The notes: generated from the sequence alone by a model not told the origin. 64,000 nucleotides of DNA from Micromonospora tarapacensis (GCF_019697375.1 NZ_JAHCDI010000004.1:4079324-4143323); one strand, 5' to 3'; shown: positions 37,308-46,471, counted from the stretch's first letter. Program-made: numbers and translations.

Positions 37308-37727
37308 ATGCCCGCGTCACTGCACCACATGATCATCCCGGTGTCTGATCGCGACGCCGCCGCCCGATACTTCGTGGACCTGCTCGATCTGCGCGAGCCC
37401 TGGGAGAACGGCTTCTTCCAGTCGGTACAACTCGATGATTTGGTTGTCATCAACTTCGCGGCCCCGCCGGTCGAGGTGCAGCCCCAGCACTACGCCTTCC
37501 TAGTATCCGACGGGCTCTTCAACCGAATCAAGTCGCGCTTCGACAGCGAAGGTACGCCTTACACTGCCGACCCGCCCGGTAAACGGCCTTCCGAGGTCGG
37601 CGAGGTCAATCGTGACGGAACCGGCCGACGACTGTATTTTCTCGGCCCGGACGGGCACATGCTTGAAGTGCTGACCGCTCGCTATAACGACGTGCCACAG
37701 CGATCTCGCCCACAGCAACTGAGCTAG
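37308..37727 (+). CDS. Single-domain VOC-family protein
   Basis: A 139-residue glyoxalase/bleomycin-resistance fold protein: LHHMIIPVSDRDAAARYFVDLLDL at the start, the central QPQHYAFLVSD strand, and the C-terminal RLYFLGPDGHMLEVLT with the usual metal-ligand Glu. ATG 37308 follows AAGGAAGAG; upstream in-frame ATGs have no ribosome site. No motif element precedes it. The role is unknown; dioxygenase, isomerase and antibiotic-binding functions are all possible. Confidence 0.75.
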   Translation: MPASLHHMIIPVSDRDAAARYFVDLLDLREPWENGFFQSVQLDDLVVINFAAPPVEVQPQHYAFLVSDGLFNRIKSRFDSEGTPYTADPPGKRPSEVGEVNRDGTGRRLYFLGPDGHMLEVLTARYNDVPQRSRPQQLS

Positions 37728-37893
37728 TAGCCGTACACGAGCCGTTGGGCTAATGCGGCGTCTCGTGCAAGCCGCGTTCTTGTAAACAGCCAAGGTCGAC
37801 CCCGCCAGCACGAGATGCCGGGGTGGGGCTGGCTCCTCTGCAGCGGCTTCAACCAACTCACATTTGGCCGTCTTGAACAGTTGCCGGGGCGAG

Positions 37894-37935
37894 GCGGGCG
37901 CTGTTCCACATCTTTGGATGTGGAACAGCGCCCGC
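37894..37935. terminator. Perfect 19-bp stem-loop
   Basis: A perfect 19-bp inverted repeat around a TTTG loop (arms beginning GCGGGCGCTGTTCCACATC). It has no U-run on either side. It could terminate the VOC gene on the plus strand, or end a short minus-strand RNA begun at site f, about 160 bases away. Confidence 0.7.
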
Positions 37936-38063
37936 TAGGCCGGTTATTGAGCCCGAAACAGACCCGGGTCTGCACGACCTCGTCTTGGCCGGCCCTCCGC
38001 GAGACACGATGGGTCGGCACCTTGATTCCTTCCCGCTCTCGCCACCTGCGTTCACTCGCAGGA

Positions 38064-38084
38064 ACTCTACCCTTCCGTGAGTGT
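38064..38084 (-). promoter_or_regulatory. MerR-type 21-bp promoter element, site f
   Basis: On the minus strand ACACT-CACGGA-AGGG-TAGAGT, reading away from any recognised gene toward the 37894-37935 stem-loop. On the plus strand a TATAGT hexamer at 38088-38093 could drive the small gene at 38230. The adjacent sequence resembles site g in the same way. Confidence 0.55.
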
Positions 38085-38229
38085 TGTTATAGTGGATGGG
38101 TCGACTGACATGAGGTGCCACCGGCGTGCAGGACAACCGAGCGAGGCCATCGATCGGCCACCCCCTACGGGCCCGACTTGCACCCCAGCCGGTCGCGGCC
38201 CGTCCACCCCGGACCACAGAGGGAGACGC

Positions 38230-38502
38230 ATGAACGGCTACCTGGTCTGGCTCACCGACGGCACCCTGCTCGCCATCACCGCCGACCGCTGCCGCCTCGA
38301 CCGCCGCACCATCACCTTCGAGAAACGCACACCCAGCGACGGCGACACCAGCCCCGAGGACCCGTGGCGGACGACATCGGTACTGCGCTGGGACGACATC
38401 CACCGGGTCGAGAAGGTGCTCCCGGGGCAGGCAGAGAAGGCGGGCGCCCCGAGCGGCCACGCATCAGCGACACCACCAGAAGCGGTTTCGGGCAGCGGAT
38501 AG
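38230..38502 (+). CDS. Small hypothetical protein
   Basis: A 90-residue protein (MNGYLVWLTDGTLLAITADRCRLDRRTITFEKR...VLRWDDIHRVEKV) whose alternating pattern suggests a small beta-rich fold with a disordered tail. I do not recognise the family. GAGGGAGACGC precedes ATG 38230. It may be driven by the plus-strand -10 next to site f, and a terminator-like hairpin follows at 38518. Confidence 0.6.
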   Translation: MNGYLVWLTDGTLLAITADRCRLDRRTITFEKRTPSDGDTSPEDPWRTTSVLRWDDIHRVEKVLPGQAEKAGAPSGHASATPPEAVSGSG

Positions 38503-38517
38503 GGCTCACTCGACCAC

Positions 38518-38536
38518 GCCGAGGCCACGCCTCGGC
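38518..38536 (+). terminator. Hairpin after small hypothetical gene
   Basis: GCCGAGGC-CAC-GCCTCGGC, an eight-base stem with a three-base loop, 15 bases after the stop of the 38230 gene. No strong U-run follows. Confidence 0.5.
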
Positions 38537-38944
38537 CAAAGGCGCCCGAGGCCCCGGATTCCCGGCCCGGCGTTGCGGGTCGCAAGCGCTGCCCGGCCGA
38601 CCCACCGGGGGGCAGGTGCTACATCCCGATTCGATCCACGGGAGAACGCACGAGCATTTCGGCGCCCGCGCCGAACCGTTGCTCCCGTGCCGGGCGCCGC
38701 CTCGCCGTCCCCTGCGGACGGCGAGGCCGAGGCAGCCGATGGAAATCTACTCCAACGTTAGGGTATGGTACGACGGCGTCGATCGGTGACGACCGACGTG
38801 GGGCACCTCGTGGGGCTGGGACCGTCCTACCCCCGGCTCCACGGGGGCAACCCTCACGCGCGTGCCCGCCGACCTGTAGGCGGCGACGCCGGCGAACGTT
38901 CGCGGAGGAACTGGTTGCCGCTGCGGCCAGCCGTCAGACTCCCG
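38537..38944 (+). other. Non-coding stretch with hairpin and site m
   Basis: No convincing gene. It contains a 12-bp stem (GCCTCGCCGTCC / GGACGGCGAGGC, 38699-38727), a GC-rich segment at 38554-38600 that resembles 44768-44813, and site m. A plus-strand frame from GTG 38786 or ATG 38765 runs to 39214 but lies mostly antisense to the next gene and looks unlike a protein. Confidence 0.4.
38749..38769 (+). promoter_or_regulatory. MerR-type 21-bp promoter element, site m
   Basis: ACTCC-AACGTT-AGGG-TATGGT. It reads rightward into sequence antisense to the 38945-39901 gene, so it may make a short or antisense RNA rather than an mRNA. Confidence 0.55.
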
Positions 38945-39901
38945 TCACAGCCTCCGCCTCCCCCAGATGCTCGCCTCGGTCATGTCGCCGTCAGCTTGCC
39001 GGACGACGACGGTCGCACGGGAGGCGGCGAGCGGTGCAGCAGGGTGGACGAGCTCGGCCAGTTGACCGCCGACGCTCCACACCCGCAGCGACGCTCGGAG
39101 CCGGGTTCCCCAGCCGTACCCGACCTGATCGTCACCCAGGCGAGCGCCCGCCAGAGCGGCGGCCATGACTGCGGCGCCGCGGCCGGCCCGAGACCACGTC
39201 AGGGCCTCGCGTAAGAGGGAGCCCGGGTCGTCTGGATGTGTCAGGAACGCGTGCAGCGCCCCCACGTACGCGACTACCGACGGATGACCCGTCGACAGCT
39301 GTCCAAGGACCTCCGCGCGGGTGGAGCGACTGCCGGTCAGCGCGACGACGAGTTGCAGCGCGTCGTGCAGGAGCGGGCTCCTGGCGTGGGCGCTGACCGT
39401 CGCGATGAGGTCCGCGGCGTCGAGGACCTGCCCACGGGGACGACCGGCCACCGCGGCGACGGCAACGGCTTGGAGGGCCGCGATCTCCTGGCTCAACTCC
39501 GGAACGCCGATGCCGGCGGCGACCGCACGGGCACGGGCCGCGACGGCGTCCAGGGGTAGGCCGGGCAACAGCCCGACCGGGCAGATCCACAGCGCGGGTT
39601 CGCTCGGGTACGTACCTGCATCCCACGCGGCAGGGACAACTGCCGCGCCGTCGGCGGGTGGATCAGGAGCCGATTCGCGAACCAGTCGGCAGGCCAGCAG
39701 CAGCATCTGTCCGGTCACGTGGCCGAACTGCAGGTCCCGATCTGGTACCGGCGCGGTGAGGCGGTCGATGGTACCTTCGTCGGCCCCCGGGCGGGTGGCC
39801 AGCTCAAGGGTGACGGCGTCGGCGTAAGCGGCCGCGAGCAGGGTGCCGCGTACCCGGTGCTCCCAGTCACGAGCTGGAGACCGATCGCTGGACGTGTTCA
39901 C
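38945..39901 (-). CDS. ADP-ribosylglycohydrolase-fold pseudoenzyme (paralogue 4)
   Basis: A 318-residue protein with the family frame (HRVRGTLLAAAYADAV, LWICPVGLLPGLPLDAVAARARAVAAG, VMAAALAGARLGDDQVGYGWGTRLRASLRVWSVG), closest to paralogue 1. FGHVTGQM replaces WTDDTALM, and SRAGRGAAVM replaces the GGDTDT motif, so metal binding and hydrolysis should be lost. The GTG start overlaps the UDP-glucose dehydrogenase stop (GTGA), which makes it the second gene of that operon and places it under site h. Confidence 0.75.
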   Translation of the reverse strand: MNTSSDRSPARDWEHRVRGTLLAAAYADAVTLELATRPGADEGTIDRLTAPVPDRDLQFGHVTGQMLLLACRLVRESAPDPPADGAAVVPAAWDAGTYPSEPALWICPVGLLPGLPLDAVAARARAVAAGIGVPELSQEIAALQAVAVAAVAGRPRGQVLDAADLIATVSAHARSPLLHDALQLVVALTGSRSTRAEVLGQLSTGHPSVVAYVGALHAFLTHPDDPGSLLREALTWSRAGRGAAVMAAALAGARLGDDQVGYGWGTRLRASLRVWSVGGQLAELVHPAAPLAASRATVVVRQADGDMTEASIWGRRRL

Positions 39902-41397
39902 TGCCCACTGTCCGGGAAGGGTCTCGGCGTGGACCCGGACGCGGGGCGACCGGGCGTTCGCGTCAGGTCGGATGGCCTACCCATGCCCCGGTAGGTCCAG
40001 CCGGCGCTGATCCACAATTCGGCATCCAGGCAGTTCTGTCCGTCGATGACTCGGCGGCGGGCGACGAGTTCGCCGAGCGCGCGGGGATCGGCGTCGCGGA
40101 ACTCGGCCCACTCGGTCAACACGCAGACGAGATCCGCCCGGGCCACCACGCTGGTCAGCGACGTGTCGTACGCCAGCTGTGGCTGGGCGCGGTGGGCGTT
40201 GTCGATGCCCTTCGGGTCGTAGACGTGCACGTCCGCGCCCGCTTTGTGCAGCATGGCGGCGACCGCCAGGGACGGGGCGTCGCGTACGTCGTCAGAGTTG
40301 GGCTTGAAGGTGGCGCCGAGCACCGCGATACGCGTGCCGGACAGGTCCGGTCCGGCGGGGCCCACCCGGCGGTCAAGTAGGTTCGCGGCGAGCTGGAGCA
40401 CCCGGGTACGGCGGCGTAGGTTGATCAGATCGACCTCGTGCAGGAAGCGGAGCGCTTCCCCGGCTCCCAGCTCCTGTGCGCGTGCCTGGAATGCCCGGAT
40501 GTCCCTGGGCAGGCATCGGCCGCCGAACCCGATCCCGGCCTGCAGGAACTGGTCGCCGATCCGTGGATCGTAGCCGATCGCGCGCGCCAGCAGGGCAACG
40601 TCACCCCCGGTGGTCTCACACACCTCTGCCATGGCGTTGATGAACGAGATCTTCGTGGCCAGGAAGGCATTCGCGGCGGCCTTCACGAGTTCGGCGGTGG
40701 CGAAGTCGGTCACCACCATCGGCACTTCACGTTTCTCGGCGGCCGCGAGGTCGAACACCCCCTTGTGAGCCGCGTGCAGCATCGCGCTGGCCCACTCGCT
40801 GCGCACGCCGACCACAACGCGGTCCGGCCGTAGCACGTCCTCAACCGCGAAGCCTTCCTGCAAAAACTCCGGGCTCCACGCCACCTCGATGCCCAGCTCC
40901 GGGTCGGCGTACCGGCCCACCAGCTGCTCTACCCACTCCGCCGTGCCCACCGGCACCGTCGACTTACCCACGATCAGCGCCTTGCCGGACAGGTGCTTGG
41001 CCAGCCCGATCACCGCCGCCTCGACGTGCGACAAATCCGTCCCCATCCCGCCAGGCCGCTGCGGTGTTCCGACGCAGATGAAGTGCACATCACCGAACCC
41101 GGCGGCCTCGGCCATTTCCGTGCCGAACCGCAGCCGGCCCGCAGCCAGGTTCCGGCGCAAGAGCTCCGCCAGCCCTGGCTCGTGGAACGACAGGTCCCCC
41201 GCCGACAGCAGCGCGATCCTCTCCACGTCGATGTCGACGCCGAACACCTCGTAGCCCAGCTCTGCGAAGCAGATCGCGTACGTCGCGCCCAGGTATCCGG
41301 TGCCCACGAACGTCAGCCGTGGCCGCACCGTCCTCGGTGGCGTCACCACCGCGGCGACATGACCGGACCGCTGGCCAGCGGATGAGAAAGCACTCAC
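39898..41397 (-). CDS. UDP-glucose/GDP-mannose 6-dehydrogenase
   Basis: A 499-residue NAD-dependent dehydrogenase that oxidises a UDP-sugar twice to the uronic acid used for cell-surface polysaccharide. N-terminal Rossmann loop FVGTGYLGATYA, central KSTVPVGT and SPEFLQEGFAVEDVLRPDR, catalytic Cys295 in GFGGRCLPRD, and a C-terminal UDP-binding domain (GATFKPNSDDVRDAPS). All key residues are present. It is transcribed leftward with an ADP-ribosylglycohydrolase-fold gene. Site h lies about 220 bases upstream, so either the leader is long or another promoter exists. Confidence 0.93.
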   Translation of the reverse strand: MSAFSSAGQRSGHVAAVVTPPRTVRPRLTFVGTGYLGATYAICFAELGYEVFGVDIDVERIALLSAGDLSFHEPGLAELLRRNLAAGRLRFGTEMAEAAGFGDVHFICVGTPQRPGGMGTDLSHVEAAVIGLAKHLSGKALIVGKSTVPVGTAEWVEQLVGRYADPELGIEVAWSPEFLQEGFAVEDVLRPDRVVVGVRSEWASAMLHAAHKGVFDLAAAEKREVPMVVTDFATAELVKAAANAFLATKISFINAMAEVCETTGGDVALLARAIGYDPRIGDQFLQAGIGFGGRCLPRDIRAFQARAQELGAGEALRFLHEVDLINLRRRTRVLQLAANLLDRRVGPAGPDLSGTRIAVLGATFKPNSDDVRDAPSLAVAAMLHKAGADVHVYDPKGIDNAHRAQPQLAYDTSLTSVVARADLVCVLTEWAEFRDADPRALGELVARRRVIDGQNCLDAELWISAGWTYRGMGRPSDLTRTPGRPASGSTPRPFPDSGQ

Positions 41398-41761
41398 AGT
41401 TTCCGCCCTTCACGAATGGCACCGGCCAGCACCGGCAACCGCCGAGACCCGGCGGGTCCCGAGCCCCCGTATGGGGCAGCCTGGGCCACTCGCGGCCGGC
41501 GAGCGAGGAGTGGCGGCCCGTCTCATCCACCTGTGTCACCGCACCGGGCCGTGACATACGACGTTGAATGGGCAACCCGAAGGAATCGGACAGGGCCGGC
41601 AGCGCAAGAACCCCCCAGACTCTAACCTTACGTTAGAGTGGAGATGAAGTCACCTCACCCGTTCCCGCTTCTATCCCAGGCTCGCCTTCTCAATCTGCCG
41701 TCGGGGAAGTTCCGCTCCATGGGCGCCGCAGGGGCCGATCTACAGCAGTCTTCCTGGTGCC
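41398..41761 (-). other. Intergenic region between UDP-glucose dehydrogenase and uppP
   Basis: About 360 bases holding site h and the long presumptive leader of the UDP-glucose dehydrogenase gene. No gene was recognised, and the frames opening at 41638 are not protein-like. Confidence 0.5.
41619..41639 (-). promoter_or_regulatory. MerR-type 21-bp element, site h, near-perfect palindrome
   Basis: ACTCTAAC-CTTAC-GTTAGAGT: perfect eight-base arms around five bases. Read on the minus strand it fits the consensus with a TTAGAGT -10 toward UDP-glucose dehydrogenase. It is the most symmetrical copy and the best guess at the true operator. Confidence 0.75.
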
Positions 41762-42607
41762 TCACGTGGCGGTCATGGTTCCCGTCGCGAGCAGTGCCAG
41801 TATCGTCCCGCCGAGTACCAGCCGGTAGGCGATGAAGAGCGAGAAGCTGTGCCGCGCGACGAAGCGCAGCAGCCACGCCACCGCCACGTAGGCCACCGCG
41901 AAACTGACCAACGTGGCGACGATCGTCGCCGTCCACCCGACGCCCTGCGAAATCTGGTCATGTTTGTCAACGACCTGCAGCAGCGCGGCGGCCGACAGCG
42001 CCGGGATCGACAGGAAGAACGACAGCCGGGTGACCGTCACCCGGTCCAGGTCCCGCAGCAGCCCGGCGGACATCGTCGCACCCGATCGTGAGACGCCGGG
42101 TATCAACGCCAGGCACTGGGCCGTCCCGATCAACACCGTGTCGCGCCATGTCACCGCCGACTGTCCACGAGACTGGGTGGCCGCCCGGTCGGCGAACCAC
42201 ATCACGGCACTCCAGATCACCAGTGCGCCGCCGACGTACCACAGGCTGCGCAGGGCTGTCTCGATCTGATCCTTGAACAGCAGGCCGACGATCCCGATCG
42301 GGACGGAGCCGAGGACCACCGCCCAGCCGAACCGGTAGTCCGGGGCATCGCGACAGCGACGCGACACCAGGCCCCTGATCCAGGCCGTGCCGACCCGCCA
42401 CAGGTCCCGCCGCAGGAACACCACCGTCGCCAGCACCGCACCCACCTGGATGATCGCGGTGAAGGCCGTGATGTCCGGGTCGCTGGTCGAGTATCCCAGC
42501 GCCTTCTCCACGATCGTCAGATGCCCGGTGCTGGACACCGGCAGAAATTCGGTGAAACCCTCGATGGCGCCCAAGAGCACCGCTTCCCAGATCTCCAAGA
42601 CCCTCAC
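41762..42607 (-). CDS. uppP: Undecaprenyl-diphosphatase UppP/BacA
   Basis: A 281-residue integral membrane phosphatase that dephosphorylates undecaprenyl pyrophosphate to recycle the lipid carrier; extra copies confer bacitracin resistance. Both catalytic signatures are visible: EGFTEFLPVSSTGH near the N-terminus and PGVSRSG in the middle, with about eight hydrophobic segments. GTG start. It is 108 bases downstream of the RNase J gene on the same strand and is probably cotranscribed from site g. Confidence 0.95.
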   Translation of the reverse strand: MRVLEIWEAVLLGAIEGFTEFLPVSSTGHLTIVEKALGYSTSDPDITAFTAIIQVGAVLATVVFLRRDLWRVGTAWIRGLVSRRCRDAPDYRFGWAVVLGSVPIGIVGLLFKDQIETALRSLWYVGGALVIWSAVMWFADRAATQSRGQSAVTWRDTVLIGTAQCLALIPGVSRSGATMSAGLLRDLDRVTVTRLSFFLSIPALSAAALLQVVDKHDQISQGVGWTATIVATLVSFAVAYVAVAWLLRFVARHSFSLFIAYRLVLGGTILALLATGTMTAT

Positions 42608-42715
42608 CTTGCCGTACCCACAGGTCCCGCACTGGCATACCGCTACCGCGAAATCCCACCGCGCCGGAACTCCCGCAAGCGCGAGGCCGTCCGCGGACGA
42701 CGGCGAGCGACGCAG

Positions 42716-44398
42716 CTACACCGTGACCACCACGGGCACGATCATCGGACGCCGGCGATGTGTCCGATCCACCCACCGGCCGACGGTACGACGGATCTTC
42801 TGCTCCAACTCGTGCAGGTCCGTAACGCCGTCACTGGCCGCCTGGATCAGCGCCTCCTCAATCAACCCGCTGACGTCATCGAACGGGCCCACCCCGGCGA
42901 TCGACCCCCGCGCGTGCACCTCCGGCTGCCCGACCGGCTTGCCGGTGCCGGCCTCCACCACCGCGACCACCGAAATGAACCCCTCCTCGGCCAGGATCCG
43001 CCGGTCCTTGAGCGACGACTCCATCTCACCGATCTGGCTACCGTCGACATAGACGTAACCGCACGGAACCCTCCCCGTGATGGCGGCCCGTCCATCGTAG
43101 AGATCCACCACCACCCCGTCCTCGGCCACCAGCACCCGCTCCGGCGCCACTCCGACGGCCTGCGCCAACCGCGCGTTCGCGTTGAGATGACGCGCCTCGC
43201 CATGCACCGGCATCACATGCCGCGGCTGGAGGACGTTGTAGCAGTACAGCAGCTCCCCGGCGCTGGCGTGCCCGGACACGTGCACGAGAGCGTTACCCCG
43301 GTGGACCACCTGCGCACCCAGCCGGGTCAGGCCGTTGATGACCCGGTTGACCGCGTTTTCGTTGCCGGGAATCAGCGAGCTCGCCAGCAGGACGGTGTCG
43401 CCCTCGCCGATGGAGATCGCGTGGTCACGATTGGCCATCCGGGACAGCGCGGACATCGGCTCACCCTGCGACCCGGTGCAGATCAGCACCACCTGCTCGG
43501 CCGCCAGCGCCTTGGCCTGCCCGGCCTCGATCAGCATCCCGTCGGGCACGGTGAGATACCCCAGCCGGCGAGCGATCTCCATGTTGCGCACCATCGACCG
43601 GCCGACCAGAGCCACCACCCGGTTGTGCCGGGCGGCCGCGTCGATGATCTGCTGAATCCGGTGGATGTGGCTGGCGAAGCTGGCCACCACGATCCGGCGC
43701 CCCGCACTGGCGAAAACCCGGTCGATGGCCGGAGTGAGTTCCCGCTCGGACAGTGTGAAACCGGGGTTCTCCGCGTTGGTCGAGTCGATCAACAGCAGGT
43801 CGACGCCCTCCTCGCCGACCCGAGCAAACCCCCGCAGGTCGGTGATGCGCCGATCCAACGGCAGCTGGTCCATCTTGAAATCGCCCGTGTGCAACACCAA
43901 ACCGGCACCGGTACGTACCCCGACCGCCAAGCCGTCCGGTATCGAGTGGTTGACCGCGAAGAACTCGCAGTCGAAGGAGCCCAGTACGACCCGGTCGCCT
44001 TCACGGACCTGCCGGGTCACCGCCACGAGACGGTGCTCGCGCAGCTTCGCCGCGACCAGCGCGAGCGTCAACCGCGACCCGACGACCGGGATACCAGGCC
44101 GTTGCCGCAGCAGGTACGGGACCGCGCCGATGTGATCCTCGTGGCCGTGCGTCAGCACTATCGCGTCGACGGCATCGAGCCGGCCCGCCAACCAACTGAA
44201 GTCGGGAAGGATGAGATCGACGCCGTGGTGCTGGTCCTCCGGAAAGAGGACGCCACAGTCAATGATGAGCAACCGGCCGTCGTACTCGAAGACCGTCATG
44301 TTCCGGCCGATCTCACCCAGCCCACCCAACGCCACGACCCGCAACGCGCCGGCCGGAAGATCCGGTGGCAGCGGCAACTGCGACACAGCGGAAACCAC
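42716..44398 (-). CDS. rnj: Ribonuclease J
   Basis: A metallo-beta-lactamase-fold RNase with endo- and 5'-exonuclease activity. The N-terminal core ALGGLGEIGRNM and the zinc motif HGHEDHIG are present, then HTGDFK, a beta-CASP part with VSGHASAGEL, HVMPVHGEARHL, and the usual C-terminal domain. I prefer the start at GTG 44398 (560 residues) because AGGGGAGG lies nine bases upstream; the frame is open to GTG 44437. Actinomycetes normally have one housekeeping rnj elsewhere, so this copy in a motif-controlled operon may be a second, inducible one. Confidence 0.93.
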   Translation of the reverse strand: MVSAVSQLPLPPDLPAGALRVVALGGLGEIGRNMTVFEYDGRLLIIDCGVLFPEDQHHGVDLILPDFSWLAGRLDAVDAIVLTHGHEDHIGAVPYLLRQRPGIPVVGSRLTLALVAAKLREHRLVAVTRQVREGDRVVLGSFDCEFFAVNHSIPDGLAVGVRTGAGLVLHTGDFKMDQLPLDRRITDLRGFARVGEEGVDLLLIDSTNAENPGFTLSERELTPAIDRVFASAGRRIVVASFASHIHRIQQIIDAAARHNRVVALVGRSMVRNMEIARRLGYLTVPDGMLIEAGQAKALAAEQVVLICTGSQGEPMSALSRMANRDHAISIGEGDTVLLASSLIPGNENAVNRVINGLTRLGAQVVHRGNALVHVSGHASAGELLYCYNVLQPRHVMPVHGEARHLNANARLAQAVGVAPERVLVAEDGVVVDLYDGRAAITGRVPCGYVYVDGSQIGEMESSLKDRRILAEEGFISVVAVVEAGTGKPVGQPEVHARGSIAGVGPFDDVSGLIEEALIQAASDGVTDLHELEQKIRRTVGRWVDRTHRRRPMIVPVVVTV

Positions 44399-44563
44399 CA
44401 AGTCAAACCTCCCCTGACGTCGCTCCGAACCAGGCACACCGCTCAGGCGCCACGCCTCCTGGAAGGACGCGCCGATCGAACCGGCCAGGCAGAGACAGCC
44501 CTCCCGCCGCCGCCCCGCGGTGTCAGCGACGAAGCGAACTCCTGCCTCACCCCAACAACGGCA

Positions 44564-44584
44564 ACTCTACCCTCCCGTAAATGT
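44564..44584 (-). promoter_or_regulatory. MerR-type 21-bp promoter element, site g
   Basis: On the minus strand ACATT-TACGGG-AGGG-TAGAGT, about 160 bases before the RNase J start. On the plus strand a TAGTGT at 44590-44595 may serve the MFS gene at 45155. Confidence 0.65.
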
Positions 44585-45154
44585 TGAGGTAGTGTTGGCT
44601 CGAACGAGGACCAGGAGCTGCTGTCCCGCCGGGCAACCCGGCCGGCAAAGCGACGGAACCCTCCGGTCAGCCAGGGGTGAGCAAGACAACGGGAGACCCG
44701 ATCACTCCAGCGCCGCGCCGGACAACCGTGCCGATCCATGTCCCGCCGCCTGAGCCACCCCGCGCCGCCGGACTTCCTGCCCGGCGTCGCGGGTCACGTT
44801 CCGCCCGGCCTGCCGCGTCTGCGCGCACGGCCGCGAGCGACAACCGCGAAACCAGGCCGCAACTCGCACCTCTGGGTACGCGTGGCGATGCCGGTCGGCG
44901 ACGACTTCCACCCTCCCCGGAGCTCGGCCCTCCACCGGCGGTGTGGACGTGAGTCCCACCACTGTCAATCCAGGTCACCGCATTGTTGGCCGCGGTCTCG
45001 GCTTGGATGAACAGCCGGAAGCACAGCCGTCGACCTTCGAACCGACCCACCGAAAGCTCCGCGCGCCGACGACAGCGCGGCGAGGGCACACCCCGCGACC
45101 GACGACCGACAGGCTGCGCGGCCGCTCCCGCCCGCGGCGGCGGAGAGGACGTAC
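44585..45154 (+). other. Long leader region upstream of MFS gene
   Basis: About 570 bases between site g and the MFS start with no convincing gene. It holds several GC-rich hairpins, a short frame LARTRTRSCCPAGQPG immediately after the TAGTGT hexamer that could be a leader peptide, and a segment at 44768-44813 resembling 38554-38600. This could be an attenuation leader, but that is inference. Confidence 0.4.
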
Positions 45155-46471
45155 GTGACCAGCAGCAGGACCGGGACCGGACAGCAGGTCGCGTCGCACC
45201 CGGCGATGGGTGGCGTCTCCGCCGGCAGGGTCGTGCCGCTGGCCGCCCTGGCGCTGGTCATGACCGGGCCCGGCCAGACCGCCACCATCTCCGCCTTCGT
45301 CGAACCGGTCAGCCACGACCTGCACCTCGGCGCCTCCCTGACCTCCACCGCGTACCTGATCGGCACCCTCGCCGGCGCGGTCAGCATGCCCTGGTGGGGC
45401 CGACTTCTCGACCGCTACGGGACCCGCCGGCTCATCCTCGTCCTCGGCGTCGTCTTCGGCGCCGCTCTACTGGGTGCCTCCACCGTGACGGACATCCTCG
45501 GGCTGACCGCCGCGTTCACCGGGCTGCGCATGTTCGGCCAGGGCGCCCTGAGTCTCGCCGCGACCACCACCGTCGCCCTCTACGTCACCCACCGCCGCGG
45601 TCTCGCCCTCGGCATCGTCTCCGCGGCCGGCGCCACCGGCATATCCCTGGCACCGCTCCTGGTACAGCACCTCATCGCCGCCCACGGCTGGCGACACGTC
45701 TGGATGCTGGAAGCCCTCGCCGTCTGGGCAATCGTCATCCCGGTCGCGCTGCTGCTCCCCCGCCACCGCAAGGCCACGGAACCCCACGCGGCACGCCGGC
45801 ACGACACCGACAGCACCCCGCCACCCGGGCTCACCCTCCGCCAGGCCACCCGCACGCCGCTGTTCTGGGCCGTGGCCGCCGGCGTATGCAGCACCGCCAT
45901 GCTCGCCACCGCACTCAACTTCCACCAGATCGCCCTCCTCGGCGAACGCGGCTTCACCCCCACCCAGGCCGCCGCCAACTTCCTGCCCCAGACCATCGCC
46001 GGACTCCTGGTCACCCCACTGGCCGGCAGCCTCGTCGACCGACTCCCACCACGGGTCATGATCGCCTCATCCATGACGCTGCTTATCCTCGCCCTGATCG
46101 GCGCCCGGCTCGTCACCCCGGGACTGGCCGGCCTCGCCTACGGCTTCGCCATCGGCGCCTCGATGAACAGCATGCACGCCCTCGAAGCAGCCTCCTTTCC
46201 CCGCTACTTCGGCCTCGCCCACATCGGCGGCATCCGCGGCTTCGTCCACTCCCTCACCGTCGCCGGCAGCGCCATCGGCCCCCTACTGCTGTCCCTGCTC
46301 CGCGACACCACCGGCAGCTACGGCACCGCCGCCCTCCTCGTCATCACCATTCCCACCGCCACCATCGCCTTCGGCCTCCTGGTCAAACCACCCCGGATTC
46401 ACGGCCAGCACCTCGCCACGCCTCCGGTTCCGGACAGCAGCGCCACCGGTCCGTCCACGACGATCCCCTGA
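45155..46471 (+). CDS. MFS transporter, copy A of a paralogous pair
   Basis: A 438-residue major facilitator with about 12 membrane segments. It has the MFS loop GRLLDRYGTRR after TM2 and the stretch GQGALSLAATTTVALYVTHRRGLALGIVSAAGATGISLAPLL shared with the MFS at 49900. GGAGAGG precedes GTG 45155. The pairing with a similar transporter 4.7 kb away suggests local duplication. Substrate unknown; an efflux role would fit the surrounding stress genes. Confidence 0.85.
   Translation: MTSSRTGTGQQVASHPAMGGVSAGRVVPLAALALVMTGPGQTATISAFVEPVSHDLHLGASLTSTAYLIGTLAGAVSMPWWGRLLDRYGTRRLILVLGVVFGAALLGASTVTDILGLTAAFTGLRMFGQGALSLAATTTVALYVTHRRGLALGIVSAAGATGISLAPLLVQHLIAAHGWRHVWMLEALAVWAIVIPVALLLPRHRKATEPHAARRHDTDSTPPPGLTLRQATRTPLFWAVAAGVCSTAMLATALNFHQIALLGERGFTPTQAAANFLPQTIAGLLVTPLAGSLVDRLPPRVMIASSMTLLILALIGARLVTPGLAGLAYGFAIGASMNSMHALEAASFPRYFGLAHIGGIRGFVHSLTVAGSAIGPLLLSLLRDTTGSYGTAALLVITIPTATIAFGLLVKPPRIHGQHLATPPVPDSSATGPSTTIP

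Noticed and set aside
37894..37935. CRISPR repeat or transposon terminal repeat
   Set aside because: A single perfect hairpin with a four-base loop and no further copies; it behaves like a terminator or RNA stem.
38786..39214. Plus-strand frame behind site m as a protein-coding gene
   Set aside because: It overlaps 270 bases of the antisense ADP-ribosylglycohydrolase-fold gene and is Pro/Arg-rich without domain character.
44564..44584. HspR (HAIR) operator for the repeated motif
   Set aside because: The motif lacks the CTTGAGT-N7-ACTCAAG pattern and has an adjoining -10 like MerR-type promoters.
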